Source of the DNA: Sphingomonas_B tabacisoli
GTDB lineage: Bacteria; Pseudomonadota; Alphaproteobacteria; Sphingomonadales; Sphingomonadaceae
Length of the DNA stretch: 64,000 nt
Assembly (NCBI RefSeq): GCF_042678385.1
Contig: NZ_JBHUDY010000001.1
Coordinates: 1,178,001-1,242,000 of the forward strand
Direction of reading: 5' to 3'
Shown: piece by piece, positions 8,286 to 16,983 of the stretch
Position numbering within the stretch: position 1 is the stretch's first letter
Layout: the number at the start of each line of letters is the position of its first letter
Notes under the pieces: generated by a model
What the model was told of the DNA's origin: nothing
The model's database searches: none
Seen by the model: only the letters and a program-made list of their open reading frames with translations
Made by a program: the position numbers and the translations under genes

Positions 8286-11036
8286 TCATTCCTCCTCGCC
8301 CGCAGCCAGGTCCTCGCCGACGGTCGCGCCCGGCTCGGGTGAGATTTCGCCGGTGCCTTCGACGTCAACCTCGTCCTCGCTTTCGTCGATCTTCGCGGCG
8401 GCGACGACGTGCTCGTCGTCGGCGACGTGGAAGAGGCGGACGCCCTGGGTGTTACGGCCGATGACGCGGATGTCGCCGACGGTCGTGCGGATCAGCTTGG
8501 CCTGGTCGGTCACCAGAATGATCTGCTCGCCATTCTTCGCCGGGAAGCTGGCGACGACGGGGCCGTTGCGGTCCGACATCACGATGTTGGTGATGCCCTG
8601 GCCACCGCGGTTCGTGCGGCGATATTCATAGGCCGAGCTGCGCTTGCCGAAGCCGTTGGCCGTGACGGTCAGGATGAACTGCTCCTTCTCGCGCATTTCC
8701 TCGAAACGCGCCGGGTCGAGCGAGGGTTCGCCTTCCTTCTCAGATTTCCAGGGGGCGAAGCGGAGATACTCTTCCTTTTCCTCCTGAGTCGTGCCGGCGC
8801 GCTTCAGGATCGACAGCGAGATGACTTCGTCGCCGCCGACCAGAGTGACGCCGCGCACGCCGGTCGCGGTGCGGCTTTGGAACTCGCGCACGGCAGTCGC
8901 CGGGAAACGGATCGCCTTGCCGCCGCGCGTGGCGAGCAGCACGTCGTCCTCTTCGGTCAGCAGTTCGACGCCGATCAGCCGGTCGGTGGCGTCGCCATCC
9001 TCATCCTCGCCGAAGCGCATCGCGATCTTGCCGGCGGTCGGGATGTTCCTGAACGCGTCCATCGAGTTGCGGCGGACAGTGCCGTGCGCTGTCGCGAACA
9101 AGATGTGGAGATCGCTCCAGCTCTCCTCGTCTTCGGGCAGCGGGAGGACCGTCGTGATCGTCTCGCCTTCCGAAAGCGGCAGCAGGTTGATCATCGGCCG
9201 GCCGCGCGTCGCCGGTCCGCCTTCGGGCAGGCGCCAGACTTTCTTGCGATAGACGCGGCCCAGGTTCGAAAAGAACAGCACCGGCGAGTGGGTCGAGGTC
9301 ACGAACAGCTCGGTGATCGCGTCCTCGTCCTTGGTCGCCATGCCGGCGCGGCCCTTGCCACCGCGCTTCTGGGCGCGGAACGAGTCGAGCGGGGTGCGCT
9401 TGATATAGCCGCCGAGCGTCACGGTCACGACCATGTCCTCCCGCTCGATCAGGTCCTCGTCCTCGATACCGTCGGCGGCGGGGGCGATCTCCGTCTTCCG
9501 CGGCGTGTCGAACTCGGCGACGATCGCTTCGAACTCGCCGCGCATGACCGCATACAGCTTGGCGCGGTCGCCGAGGATTTCGAGCAGCGCGCCGATCGAG
9601 GTCGCCAGCTCTTTCAGCTCGTCGCCGATCTCGTCGCGGCCGAGCGCGGTGAGGCGGTGCAGGCGCAGGTCGAGGATGGCGCGAACCTGCGCGTCGGACA
9701 GGCGGTAGCTGTCGCCCTCCACCTCATGCTCGATCGCCTCGACCAGCCGGATATAGGGCGCGATCTCGGCAATCGGCCAGTCCCGGTTGAGCAGCGCCGC
9801 GCGCGCTTCGGCGGGACTTGCGGATGCGCGGATGATCCGCACCACTTCGTCCAGATTGGTGACCGCGATGACGAGGCCGAGCAAGATGTGCGCCCGCTCG
9901 CGCGCCTTCGCCAGCTCGTATTTCGAGCGGCGGGTGATGACCTCTTCGCGGAACTTGACGAAGCTCTCGATGATGTCGCGCAGGTTGAGCAGCTCCGGCC
10001 GCCCGCCGCGGATCGCGAGCATGTTGGCCGGGAAGCTCTGCTGCGCCGGCGTGTGCCGCCACAGCTGGTTCAGCACGACATCGGCCTGCGCGTTTCGGCC
10101 CAAGTCCATCACGATGCGCACGCCGAGCCGGTTCGATTCGTCCCGAATTTCGGAGACGCCCTCGATGCGCTTGTCCTTCACCGCTTCGGCGATGCGCTCG
10201 ACAAGCGCGTTCTTGCCCTGCTGATACGGGATTTCGGTGAGCACGATCGAGCGGCGGTCGCCGCGCCCTTCCTCGATCGTGTGGCGCGAGCGGACGATGA
10301 TCGAGCCGCGGCCGCTGGTATAGGCGTTGCGCGCGCCGCCCTGGCCCAGGATGATCGCGCCGGTCGGGAAGTCCGGCCCCGGCACATATTGCATCAGTTC
10401 TTCGGCGGTCAGCGCGCCATTGTCGATGAAGGCGAGGCAGGCGCGGATGACTTCGCCCAGATTGTGCGGCGGAATATTGGTCGCCATGCCGACCGCGATG
10501 CCGCCGCCGCCATTGACGAGCAGGTTCGGGAAGCGCGCCGGCAGCACCTGCGGCTCGCGCTCGGACGCGTCGTAATTGGGCTGGAAGTCGACCGTGTCCT
10601 TGTCGAGGTCGTCGAGCAGGGCGTTGGCGACCTTGGCCAGCCGCGCCTCGGTATAGCGCATCGCCGCCGGCTCGTCCGGGTCCATCGATCCGAAATTGCC
10701 CTGGCCGTCGATCAGCATCACGCGCATCGACCAGTCTTGCGCCATGCGCGCGAGCGTCAGGTAGATCGCGGCGTCGCCGTGCGGGTGATATTTACCCATC
10801 ACGTCGCCGACGATGCGGCTGCATTTGCGATAGGGACGGCCGGCGACATAGCCCGCTTCCTGGCAGGCATAAAGGATGCGGCGATGCACGGGTTTCAGGC
10901 CGTCGCGCACATCGGGAAGCGCGCGCGCGACGATAACGGACATCGCATAGTCGAGATAACTCGACTTCATTTCATCGACGATGTTGACGGGTTCGATGTC
11001 GCTGGACGGGGCAGTGGGCGGCGGCAGAGTGGCCAA
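8286..11036 (-). CDS. gyrA: DNA gyrase subunit A
   Basis: A 916-residue GyrA, the breakage-reunion subunit of DNA gyrase, which introduces negative supercoils. It shows the N-terminal PVHRRILYA region, the catalytic Tyr in AMRYTEARL, the LPARFPNLLVNG motif, and the GyrA box QKRGGKG that separates GyrA from ParC. The tail is rich in Asp and Glu. The quinolone-determining stretch reads HPHGDAAIYLTLAR, with Ala at the E. coli Ser83 position (residue 89) and Leu at the Asp87 position (residue 93). The start MATLPPPTAP fits the family and no better upstream start is seen. This is a chromosomal core gene. Confidence 0.97.
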   Translation of the reverse strand: MATLPPPTAPSSDIEPVNIVDEMKSSYLDYAMSVIVARALPDVRDGLKPVHRRILYACQEAGYVAGRPYRKCSRIVGDVMGKYHPHGDAAIYLTLARMAQDWSMRVMLIDGQGNFGSMDPDEPAAMRYTEARLAKVANALLDDLDKDTVDFQPNYDASEREPQVLPARFPNLLVNGGGGIAVGMATNIPPHNLGEVIRACLAFIDNGALTAEELMQYVPGPDFPTGAIILGQGGARNAYTSGRGSIIVRSRHTIEEGRGDRRSIVLTEIPYQQGKNALVERIAEAVKDKRIEGVSEIRDESNRLGVRIVMDLGRNAQADVVLNQLWRHTPAQQSFPANMLAIRGGRPELLNLRDIIESFVKFREEVITRRSKYELAKARERAHILLGLVIAVTNLDEVVRIIRASASPAEARAALLNRDWPIAEIAPYIRLVEAIEHEVEGDSYRLSDAQVRAILDLRLHRLTALGRDEIGDELKELATSIGALLEILGDRAKLYAVMRGEFEAIVAEFDTPRKTEIAPAADGIEDEDLIEREDMVVTVTLGGYIKRTPLDSFRAQKRGGKGRAGMATKDEDAITELFVTSTHSPVLFFSNLGRVYRKKVWRLPEGGPATRGRPMINLLPLSEGETITTVLPLPEDEESWSDLHILFATAHGTVRRNSMDAFRNIPTAGKIAMRFGEDEDGDATDRLIGVELLTEEDDVLLATRGGKAIRFPATAVREFQSRTATGVRGVTLVGGDEVISLSILKRAGTTQEEKEEYLRFAPWKSEKEGEPSLDPARFEEMREKEQFILTVTANGFGKRSSAYEYRRTNRGGQGITNIVMSDRNGPVVASFPAKNGEQIILVTDQAKLIRTTVGDIRVIGRNTQGVRLFHVADDEHVVAAAKIDESEDEVDVEGTGEISPEPGATVGEDLAAGEEE

Positions 11037-11167
11037 GTTGGACTATCCGTTGCTGTGCTGATTGGACGCCTGGGGCGCCTGAACGGATAAGGCCCTAGCC
11101 CGTGTCAGATCGGAACGCCACCCCGCGCTCGCGCCTGCGCGCGCGAGGCGGCGCACCGGGAGAGATG

Positions 11168-11401
11168 TCAGCCTTTGCCCTTGCAGGCGGTCTTGTTCTT
11201 GTTGCCGGCCTTCGTGCAATCATAGGTGATCTTCTTGCCGGTCTTGGTGGTGTGGACGGCCGTCGTCTTGGTGACAGTCGTGTGGGTCATCGGCTTGGCG
11301 GGAGCCATTGCGGGTTTCGCTGCGGGGGCAGCCGTCGGCGCCGCCGTTGCACCCGATGCAAGTCCCAGGAGAGCGACGGTAGTCATTATTGCCTTGAACA
11401 T
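11168..11401 (-). CDS. Small secreted Ala/Thr/Lys-rich protein
   Basis: A 77-residue protein whose ATG at 11401 follows a very strong AAGGAGG ribosome site. The signal peptide (MFKAIMTTVALLGLASGATA) is followed by an Ala/Pro/Thr-rich linker and a basic tail with two cysteines (YDCTK and TACKGKG) that could form one disulphide. The function is not recognised. It is probably periplasmic or secreted. Confidence 0.7.
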   Translation of the reverse strand: MFKAIMTTVALLGLASGATAAPTAAPAAKPAMAPAKPMTHTTVTKTTAVHTTKTGKKITYDCTKAGNKNKTACKGKG

Positions 11402-11662
11402 CCCAACCTCCTTTTCCCGACTCCCGCTGTGGGAACCGGGCAAAAAAAACGTAGCTGGCGCCAAAACGCGTGTCATGGCGCGTCCGTAAGCTTGGCGTCA
11501 GATCGGCGGAGATCGCGATGAAATGCCGCCGATGCGGGTTCAACCGCCGTTCAGTGGCCAAACGGCAGGGAACCGTGCGACGCCAACCGCTTGTTTGCGG
11601 ATGGGGCGAGGTTTAGGGGAAATTTCATTCCCACAGAGTCCCTCAAGAGGAGAGTGAAGCAC

Positions 11663-12940
11663 ATGAAGGTTTCTAAACTGGCGCTGGGGCTGGCGCTGGT
11701 CGCCGGCCTCGGCATCGCAGGCCCGTCGCTGGCCAAGGAAAAGCCTGCCGCTGCCGCACAGGCCGGCGGTTGGTCGCCGCAGCTCGGCAAGAACTTCCGC
11801 AATGCCGCCGCGCCGCTGCAGAAGGCGATCCAGGCGAAGGACTATGCGACGGCTCAGTCGCTCTTGCCTGCCGCCGAAGCCGCTGCTCAGGCGCCGGACG
11901 AAAAGTTCGTGCTCGGCCAGTTCAAGCTGCAAATCGCAACCGGCGCCAACGATCAGGCCGGCCAGCAAAAGGCCGTCGATGAGATGATCGCGTCGGGCGC
12001 CGGCCCCGCCGACATGAAGGGGCAGTTGCTCTTTTATCAGGGCCAATTCGCGTACAAGGCAAATAACTATCCGGTCGCGATCCAGGCGCTCTCGGCTGCG
12101 AAGCAAGCGGGTTATGCGCCCAAGGATGCGAACGGTGCGCCGACGCAGGACCTGAACCTGCTGCTGGCCGAATCCTATTTCAAGGCAAACCAGGTGCCGC
12201 AGGGCCTCGCCGCGGTGGACAGCGCGATCCAGGCCGAAAAGGCCGCGGGCCGCAAGCCGCCGCAGGAATGGTACGGTCGCGCAGCCTCGATGGCCTATAA
12301 GGCCAAGTTGATGCCGGAGGTCGCCAAATGGACCCGGGCCCAGGTCGTCGATTACCCGACGGCCGAGAATTGGCGCAGCGCGCTCGTCATCTATGGCGAT
12401 GCCAACCATTTCGACGATCAGACCCAGCTCGACCTGATGCGCCTGCAGCGCTTCGCCGGCGCCCTGTCGGGCGAGCGCGATTATTACGAATATGCGCTTC
12501 TGGCCGACAAGGTGGGCCTGCCGGGCGAAGCCAAGGGCGTCGTCGACGAAGGCAAGACCAAGGGCGCGTACAACGCCAGCAGCAAGGCGATCAACGAGAT
12601 CGGTGCTGCCGTCGGCGCCAAGGTCGCGGGCGACAAGGCGTCGCTCGCAGCGGCCGAAAAGAATGCGGCCTCGGCCGCGACGGGTCGTGCGGCGCTCGGC
12701 ACTGCCGACGCCTATTTCGGCTATGGCGACTATGCGAAGGCCGCGACGCTCTACAAGCTCGCCATCCAGAAGGGCGGAGTGGACGCCAACACCGCCAATC
12801 TTCGCCTCGGCATGGCGCTCGCCAAGGCGGGCCAGGCTGCCGAAGCGAAGCAGGCTTTCGCGCAGGTCACTTCGGGCCCGCGCGCTGAGCTGGCGAAGTT
12901 CTGGACGCTGTGGGTCGATCAGGGCGCCAAGGCGTCCTGA
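11663..12940 (+). CDS. Exported TPR-type repeat protein
   Basis: A 425-residue protein beginning at the ATG at 11663 behind AGAGGAGAG, with a signal peptide (MKVSKLALGLALVAGLGIAGPSLA). The rest is Ala-rich paired helices typical of TPR/Sel1-like solenoids (for example ADAYFGYGDYAKAATLYKLA and ANLRLGMALAKAGQAAEAKQ). It probably serves as a periplasmic scaffold. No enzyme motif is seen. A strong hairpin just after the stop probably ends the transcript. Confidence 0.75.
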   Translation: MKVSKLALGLALVAGLGIAGPSLAKEKPAAAAQAGGWSPQLGKNFRNAAAPLQKAIQAKDYATAQSLLPAAEAAAQAPDEKFVLGQFKLQIATGANDQAGQQKAVDEMIASGAGPADMKGQLLFYQGQFAYKANNYPVAIQALSAAKQAGYAPKDANGAPTQDLNLLLAESYFKANQVPQGLAAVDSAIQAEKAAGRKPPQEWYGRAASMAYKAKLMPEVAKWTRAQVVDYPTAENWRSALVIYGDANHFDDQTQLDLMRLQRFAGALSGERDYYEYALLADKVGLPGEAKGVVDEGKTKGAYNASSKAINEIGAAVGAKVAGDKASLAAAEKNAASAATGRAALGTADAYFGYGDYAKAATLYKLAIQKGGVDANTANLRLGMALAKAGQAAEAKQAFAQVTSGPRAELAKFWTLWVDQGAKAS

Positions 12941-13438
12941 TCACTCATAATCCGATGTTGGAGCAGCCCCGGCGATCGGTACGCCGGGGCTGTCTTTCGA
13001 TGTGCGGATGGTAAGCGAGGTCTTCACGCTCGCCACATTGGGCGCGGTCGTCAGCGCCGACGTCAGGAAGCGCTGGAACGACTGAAGGTCCGGCGCGACG
13101 ATCTTCAGGATGAAGTCGATCTCGCCGTTCAGCATATGGCATTCCCGAACCTCGGGGAGCTTGGCGATATGGTCCTCGAACGCGCGCAGATCCGTCTCCG
13201 CCTGGCTCTTGAGGCTCACCATCGCAAAGACGGTGATGCCATAGCCGAGCGCGACGGGATCGAGCAGCGCGTGATAGCCCTTGATCACGCCGCCTTGCTC
13301 CAGGCTGCGGACCCGGCGGAGGCACGGCGGCGCCGTCAGCCCGACTCGCGCGGCCAGGTCGACGTTGGTCATGCGTCCGTCATCCTGAAGGGCGGACAGG
13401 ATTTCCAGATCGACCGCGTCCAGCGTCGGGGAGGGCAT
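12941..13438 (-). CDS. Lrp/AsnC family transcriptional regulator
   Basis: A 165-residue regulator. The internal ATG at 13438 (MPSPTLDAVD) is preferred because homology to the family begins there. The N-terminal winged helix-turn-helix (LDAVDLEILSALQDDGRMTNVDLAARVGL, then PPCLRRVRSLEQGGVI) is followed by the RAM/AsnC ligand-binding domain (GYGITVFAMVSLKSQ through VKTSLTIRT). It converges on the TPR gene, and its last codons contain the hairpin at 12964-12992. It probably responds to amino acids or related metabolites. Confidence 0.88.
   Translation of the reverse strand: MPSPTLDAVDLEILSALQDDGRMTNVDLAARVGLTAPPCLRRVRSLEQGGVIKGYHALLDPVALGYGITVFAMVSLKSQAETDLRAFEDHIAKLPEVRECHMLNGEIDFILKIVAPDLQSFQRFLTSALTTAPNVASVKTSLTIRTSKDSPGVPIAGAAPTSDYE
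12964..12992 (+). terminator. Terminator hairpin of the TPR gene, inside the lrp-like 3' end
   Basis: An 11-bp perfect stem CAGCCCCGGCG / CGCCGGGGCTG with a 7-nt loop, followed by TCTTTC on the plus strand. It lies 24 nt after the TPR gene stop and is read as codons by the convergent regulator. Confidence 0.75.
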
Positions 13439-13584
13439 GCGCAATACCTCGAGAGTCAATTGATGGACGGTTATAAGATAATTGCGGACCACCGCAATTG
13501 TCTCACTTTGTGACGGCCATATTTCGGGCCTGTCGGGCGGGCCGGGACAGCGCTATCCCTTTGTTTTGGGGAAGGGAGTGCGGG

Positions 13585-15234
13585 GTGCGATTCGACGACA
13601 GGCTTGCGACGGCACTCGGTCAGCCGGCGGATGTTCCCGCCGCGCGCCAGGCCGTTTGGCGCCAGCTCGTCGACCTGCTCGCCCAGTCCGGGACCGAATC
13701 GTCGCCGCTGACCGAGCAGGCGTATGACCGCCTGCGGGAGTGGCGTTACGACATTTCTCCGATCGCGCGGCAGAACGCCGCCATGTCGCTCGCGGGGCAG
13801 TCGGTTGCGCCGGACATGGTCGCCTTCTTCGCCGAGGACGCCACGGCGGTCTACGCGCCGTTGCTGGCAGGGGTCGAATTGCCGGGCAAGGTCTGGCGCA
13901 AGCTGATTCCGCAAATGTCGCCGGTGGCGCGGGCGCTGCTTCGACATCGCCGCGATCTGCCCAATGGGGCGCTTCGCGCGCTGGAAGCGTTCGGGCAGGC
14001 CGATCTGGTGATCGAAGGGCCGTCCACGCCGTCCGCTGAAAGCCAGCGCGAGGTCGCGCCCGAGCTGGAAGCCGAGATCGCGCCGGCCTATTCGGGCCCG
14101 GATATTCGCGAACTCCGGGAACGGATCGACGCCTTCCGGGAGAAGCAGCTCCATGCCGAACTGATCGAAAAGACGGAGTTCAGCTTCGAAACCGGCGCCG
14201 ATGGCGTGATTCGCTGGTGCGATGCGGCGGCGCGGGGCGCCATCGTCGGCCTGTCGATCGCCGATGCCGTGCCGGGCGATGCCCAAGGCGTGGACGGGCA
14301 GGCGGCAGGGGCGTTTCGCCGCCGTGCGCCGTTCCGGGACGGACGTCTGACGGTCGCTGAGGCGGGTCCTTCGGGCGGCGCCTGGCAGCTTTCGGGCGTG
14401 CCGAGCTTCGATCCGGCGACGGGGCGTTTCACGGGTTATCGCGGCACTGCAAGGCGCCCGCGGATCGGCGAGCGCGCGGAGCAGTCGGGCATTCTCGGGT
14501 CCACGATTGCGGGCGATGCGCTGCGGCAGCTTGCGCACGAAGTTCGCACGCCCCTCAATGCGATCGGCGGGTTCGCGGAAATGATTGAGCGGCAGATGCT
14601 CGGTCCGGCGCCGCACCCCTATCGCCAGCGGGCCGCAGCGATCCTGGGCGAGACGCGGCGGCTGGAGAGCGTGCTGGAGGATCTGAACGAAGCGGTGCAG
14701 CTCGACGGCGGCGCAGCGCGGCCTGCGCCTGAAGAAGTCGACTGCGCACTGTTACTCGCGCGGACGGCCGCGGCGCTTGAGCCATTGGGTTCCGCAAAGG
14801 GCGTATCGATGGCGCTGTCGATCGCGCCCGGATGCGATCCCGCGCTGATCGATGCGGCCTCCTTGGAGCGGATCGCCAACCGCCTGCTCAGCGCCTCGCT
14901 TGGCCTGGCGCGGCCCGACGAACGGATTTCGGTCGAACTGCATGGCGGGGAGGGCGAAACGTCCATTGCCATCGGCCGGCCGGCGCTGCTTGCCAACTAC
15001 GATGAAGCTGCGCTGTTCGAGGCCACCGAAATTGCGGGCGAGGACGACGCCACTGTGCCGTTGCTCGGGCTGGGCTTCACGCTGCGCATGGTGCGTAGTG
15101 TTGCGGAGCGCTGTGGCGGCAGGCTGGTGATCGAGCCGGGGCGCTTTCGCGTCTCCTTGCCGGCAGCGCGCCGCGTGCCTTTGGAGCAGCCGCACGAGGT
15201 TCGTCAGCCGGAGCGGCGCGGACCGCTTGCCTAG
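13585..15234 (+). CDS. PAS/HisKA sensor kinase with degenerate ATPase domain
   Basis: A 549-residue protein if it starts at the GTG at 13585, which follows GGGAAGGGAG. The frame is open a further 29 codons upstream. It has a soluble N-terminal helical region, a PAS-like segment (EFSFETGADGVIRWCD), a HisKA dimerisation helix with the phospho-acceptor in QLAHEVRTPLN (His318), and a C-terminal HATPase-like fold. In that fold the N-box reads IANRLLSASL with the usual second Asn replaced, and no DxGxG motif is seen, although a GLGFTLRMVRSVAERCGG stretch remains. No transmembrane helix is evident. It may act as a phosphotransfer scaffold rather than an active kinase. Confidence 0.75.
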   Translation: MRFDDRLATALGQPADVPAARQAVWRQLVDLLAQSGTESSPLTEQAYDRLREWRYDISPIARQNAAMSLAGQSVAPDMVAFFAEDATAVYAPLLAGVELPGKVWRKLIPQMSPVARALLRHRRDLPNGALRALEAFGQADLVIEGPSTPSAESQREVAPELEAEIAPAYSGPDIRELRERIDAFREKQLHAELIEKTEFSFETGADGVIRWCDAAARGAIVGLSIADAVPGDAQGVDGQAAGAFRRRAPFRDGRLTVAEAGPSGGAWQLSGVPSFDPATGRFTGYRGTARRPRIGERAEQSGILGSTIAGDALRQLAHEVRTPLNAIGGFAEMIERQMLGPAPHPYRQRAAAILGETRRLESVLEDLNEAVQLDGGAARPAPEEVDCALLLARTAAALEPLGSAKGVSMALSIAPGCDPALIDAASLERIANRLLSASLGLARPDERISVELHGGEGETSIAIGRPALLANYDEAALFEATEIAGEDDATVPLLGLGFTLRMVRSVAERCGGRLVIEPGRFRVSLPAARRVPLEQPHEVRQPERRGPLA

Positions 15235-15270
15235 CTCGGTCCGGCTCAGCTATCGCGGCGCGACCGGAGC

Positions 15271-15342
15271 GGGCCTGTAGCTCAACGGTAGAGCCGGCCG
15301 CTCATAACGGCTAGGTTGGGGGTTCGAATCCCTCCGGGCCCA
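15271..15342 (+). tRNA. tRNA with CAU anticodon (tRNA-Ile2 favoured, otherwise elongator Met)
   Basis: A 72-nt cloverleaf with acceptor GGGCCTG/CGGGCCC, short D-loop, anticodon loop CTCATAA and T-arm GGGGGTTCGAATCCCTC; CCA is not encoded. C4-G69 and C5-G68 pairs are present. In E. coli these are recognised by TilS on tRNA-Ile2 and separate it from tRNA-Met, so isoleucine (lysidine-modified) is favoured. The tRNA 3' end adjoins an integrase gene and is the probable attachment site. Confidence 0.85.
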
Positions 15343-15436
15343 CTCCCGGTTTCCCTCAGGGGTAACATATGGTATCCATAACCCCTTCGTTCAGAAGGGT
15401 TTACTGGCCAGTGTTCACTCATAGCTTCTCATAGCT

Positions 15437-15502
15437 TTTCACGACTTCTCGTGAAATCTGGGGGTATCGGTGGGGGTATCGAGTCCCGATTTGGGGGTAT
15501 CG
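15437..15502 (+). promoter_or_regulatory. Palindrome and three direct repeats upstream of the integrase
   Basis: A perfect 8-bp inverted repeat TTTCACGA/TCGTGAAA with a 4-nt loop spans 15437-15456. It is followed by three copies of TGGGGGTATCG beginning at 15459, 15471 and 15492. The last copy ends 2 nt before the integrase ATG. They could be arm-type integrase sites or an operator for self-regulation. Confidence 0.5.
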
Positions 15503-15504
15503 AG

Positions 15505-16950
15505 ATGCTCACAATCGCAGACGTGAAGAACGCCCAGCCGGGCTCCCGCAACTACAAGCTGGCCGATTCGAAGGGTCTCTTCCTTCTTGTCACCACCACC
15601 GGCGCGAAATCGTGGCGATTCAAATATCGGTTCGGCGCCAAGGAGCGCCTGATGACGCTGGGTCTGTACCCGGACCTTGGCCTGGCCGCGGCTCGGGTCG
15701 CCCATGAGGACGCCCGCCGCCTGCTTCGCGAGGGCAAGGATCCCGTGCTGGAAGATCAGCGTCGCAAGCAGGCGCAGATCGACGCATCGCAAGCCACATT
15801 CAAAAAGCTCGGCAACGAGTGGCTCGAGGAACAGGATCCGCTGTGGTCACGAGCGAACGCGGTGCGCGTGCGCCACCGTCTCGAGCGCGACCTATTTCCG
15901 ATGTTTGGACACCGCCCGATCGGGGAAATAGACGGGGCGATGATTTTGCGCGCGCTTCGTAAGATTGAAGCGCGCGGTTCGATTGAAACCGCCAAGCGTG
16001 TGCGCGGATACATAATGGCGATCTTCAGGCGCGCCAAGGGAGAGCGTCTCGTCTCCGCCGCCACCATGATGGAGATCGATGAGATAAAGGATGCGCTCAA
16101 GCCCGCGCCGAGAGGCGGAAGGCATCCGTCGCTAACGACTTTGCCCGAGTTGCTCGACCTACAGCGCTGCGTCGATCGCTCGACCGCAAATGTGCTGACT
16201 AAGCTGGCCTCGCGCCTGCTCGCCCTGACGTTGGTGCGGATCGGCGTCCTGCGGACAGCACGATGGTCGGAGTTTTATGGGATCGATTGGGAAAATCCAG
16301 ACGTCGTGCCGGAAAAGGCGATCTGGAAAATCTCCGCCGAGCGGATGAAGCTTATTGTCGAGGACAAGTTGAATCCGGCCTTCGGCCATGACGTTCCACT
16401 ACCGATGCAGGCTGTGGAGGTCTTGCATGTGGTTAGGATGCTCACCGGCACCTGCGAATACCTCTTCCCGCAAGAGTCATCCTGGCGCGAGCCGATGAGC
16501 GATGGCGCAGTGAGTGGCTTGTACAAGCGGATGGCAGGGGGCCGCTTCAAGAAACGTATGGTCCCCCATGGCTGGCGCTCGGCCTTTTCCACCATCATGA
16601 ACGAACGGGCTGCGGAGCTCGAGCGGGATGGCGACCGCATGCTCATTGACATGATCTTGTCGCATGTGCCGCCAGGTGTGTCTGCTTCCGAGTGGGCCTA
16701 TAATCGGGCGCGTTATCTTAGGCCGCGCGCCGGGCTTCACCAGGTTTGGGCCGATCTCATTACGGATGGCTTGCCCCCGGCGCAGATGCTAATCAATCAA
16801 ACTCGGCGGAGCGATACGGAAGCTGCAGGTGGTTCGCAAGCGCGCGAGCCGCTGCCTAGATCGCCGATTGCAGGGACTGAAGTGGCCCAGGATCGGCACC
16901 GCGCCAGTGTGCCGAGGTCAGAGCGCCTTTGGGCGGTGAATGATCGGTAA
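15505..16950 (+). CDS. P4-type tyrosine recombinase / integrase
   Basis: A 481-residue integrase beginning at the ATG at 15505 (MLTIADVKNAQPG). It has the N-terminal arm-binding domain (KLADSKGLFLLVTTTGAKSWRFKYRF, GLYPDLGLAAAR), a SAM-like core-binding domain, and a catalytic domain with the first Arg in LVRIGVLRTARWSEF, HGWR (H-x-x-R), LSHVPPG and the nucleophile region YNRARYL. About 45 residues extend beyond the usual end. Its position 160 nt after a tRNA 3' end fits integration into that tRNA. It marks the left end of an integrative element whose right end is not seen here. Confidence 0.92.
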   Translation: MLTIADVKNAQPGSRNYKLADSKGLFLLVTTTGAKSWRFKYRFGAKERLMTLGLYPDLGLAAARVAHEDARRLLREGKDPVLEDQRRKQAQIDASQATFKKLGNEWLEEQDPLWSRANAVRVRHRLERDLFPMFGHRPIGEIDGAMILRALRKIEARGSIETAKRVRGYIMAIFRRAKGERLVSAATMMEIDEIKDALKPAPRGGRHPSLTTLPELLDLQRCVDRSTANVLTKLASRLLALTLVRIGVLRTARWSEFYGIDWENPDVVPEKAIWKISAERMKLIVEDKLNPAFGHDVPLPMQAVEVLHVVRMLTGTCEYLFPQESSWREPMSDGAVSGLYKRMAGGRFKKRMVPHGWRSAFSTIMNERAAELERDGDRMLIDMILSHVPPGVSASEWAYNRARYLRPRAGLHQVWADLITDGLPPAQMLINQTRRSDTEAAGGSQAREPLPRSPIAGTEVAQDRHRASVPRSERLWAVNDR

Positions 16951-16983
16951 GGTCAATACTGCCAACCAACCTGACAAACTTCG

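Noticed and set aside
8176..8289. N-terminal extension of the cyclophilin gene to 8289
   Set aside because: The extension translates the REP hairpins and would place the signal peptide internally.
8409..11090. 893-codon plus-strand frame opposite gyrA
   Set aside because: Antisense shadow of a highly conserved core gene in high-GC DNA; it has no recognisable motif.
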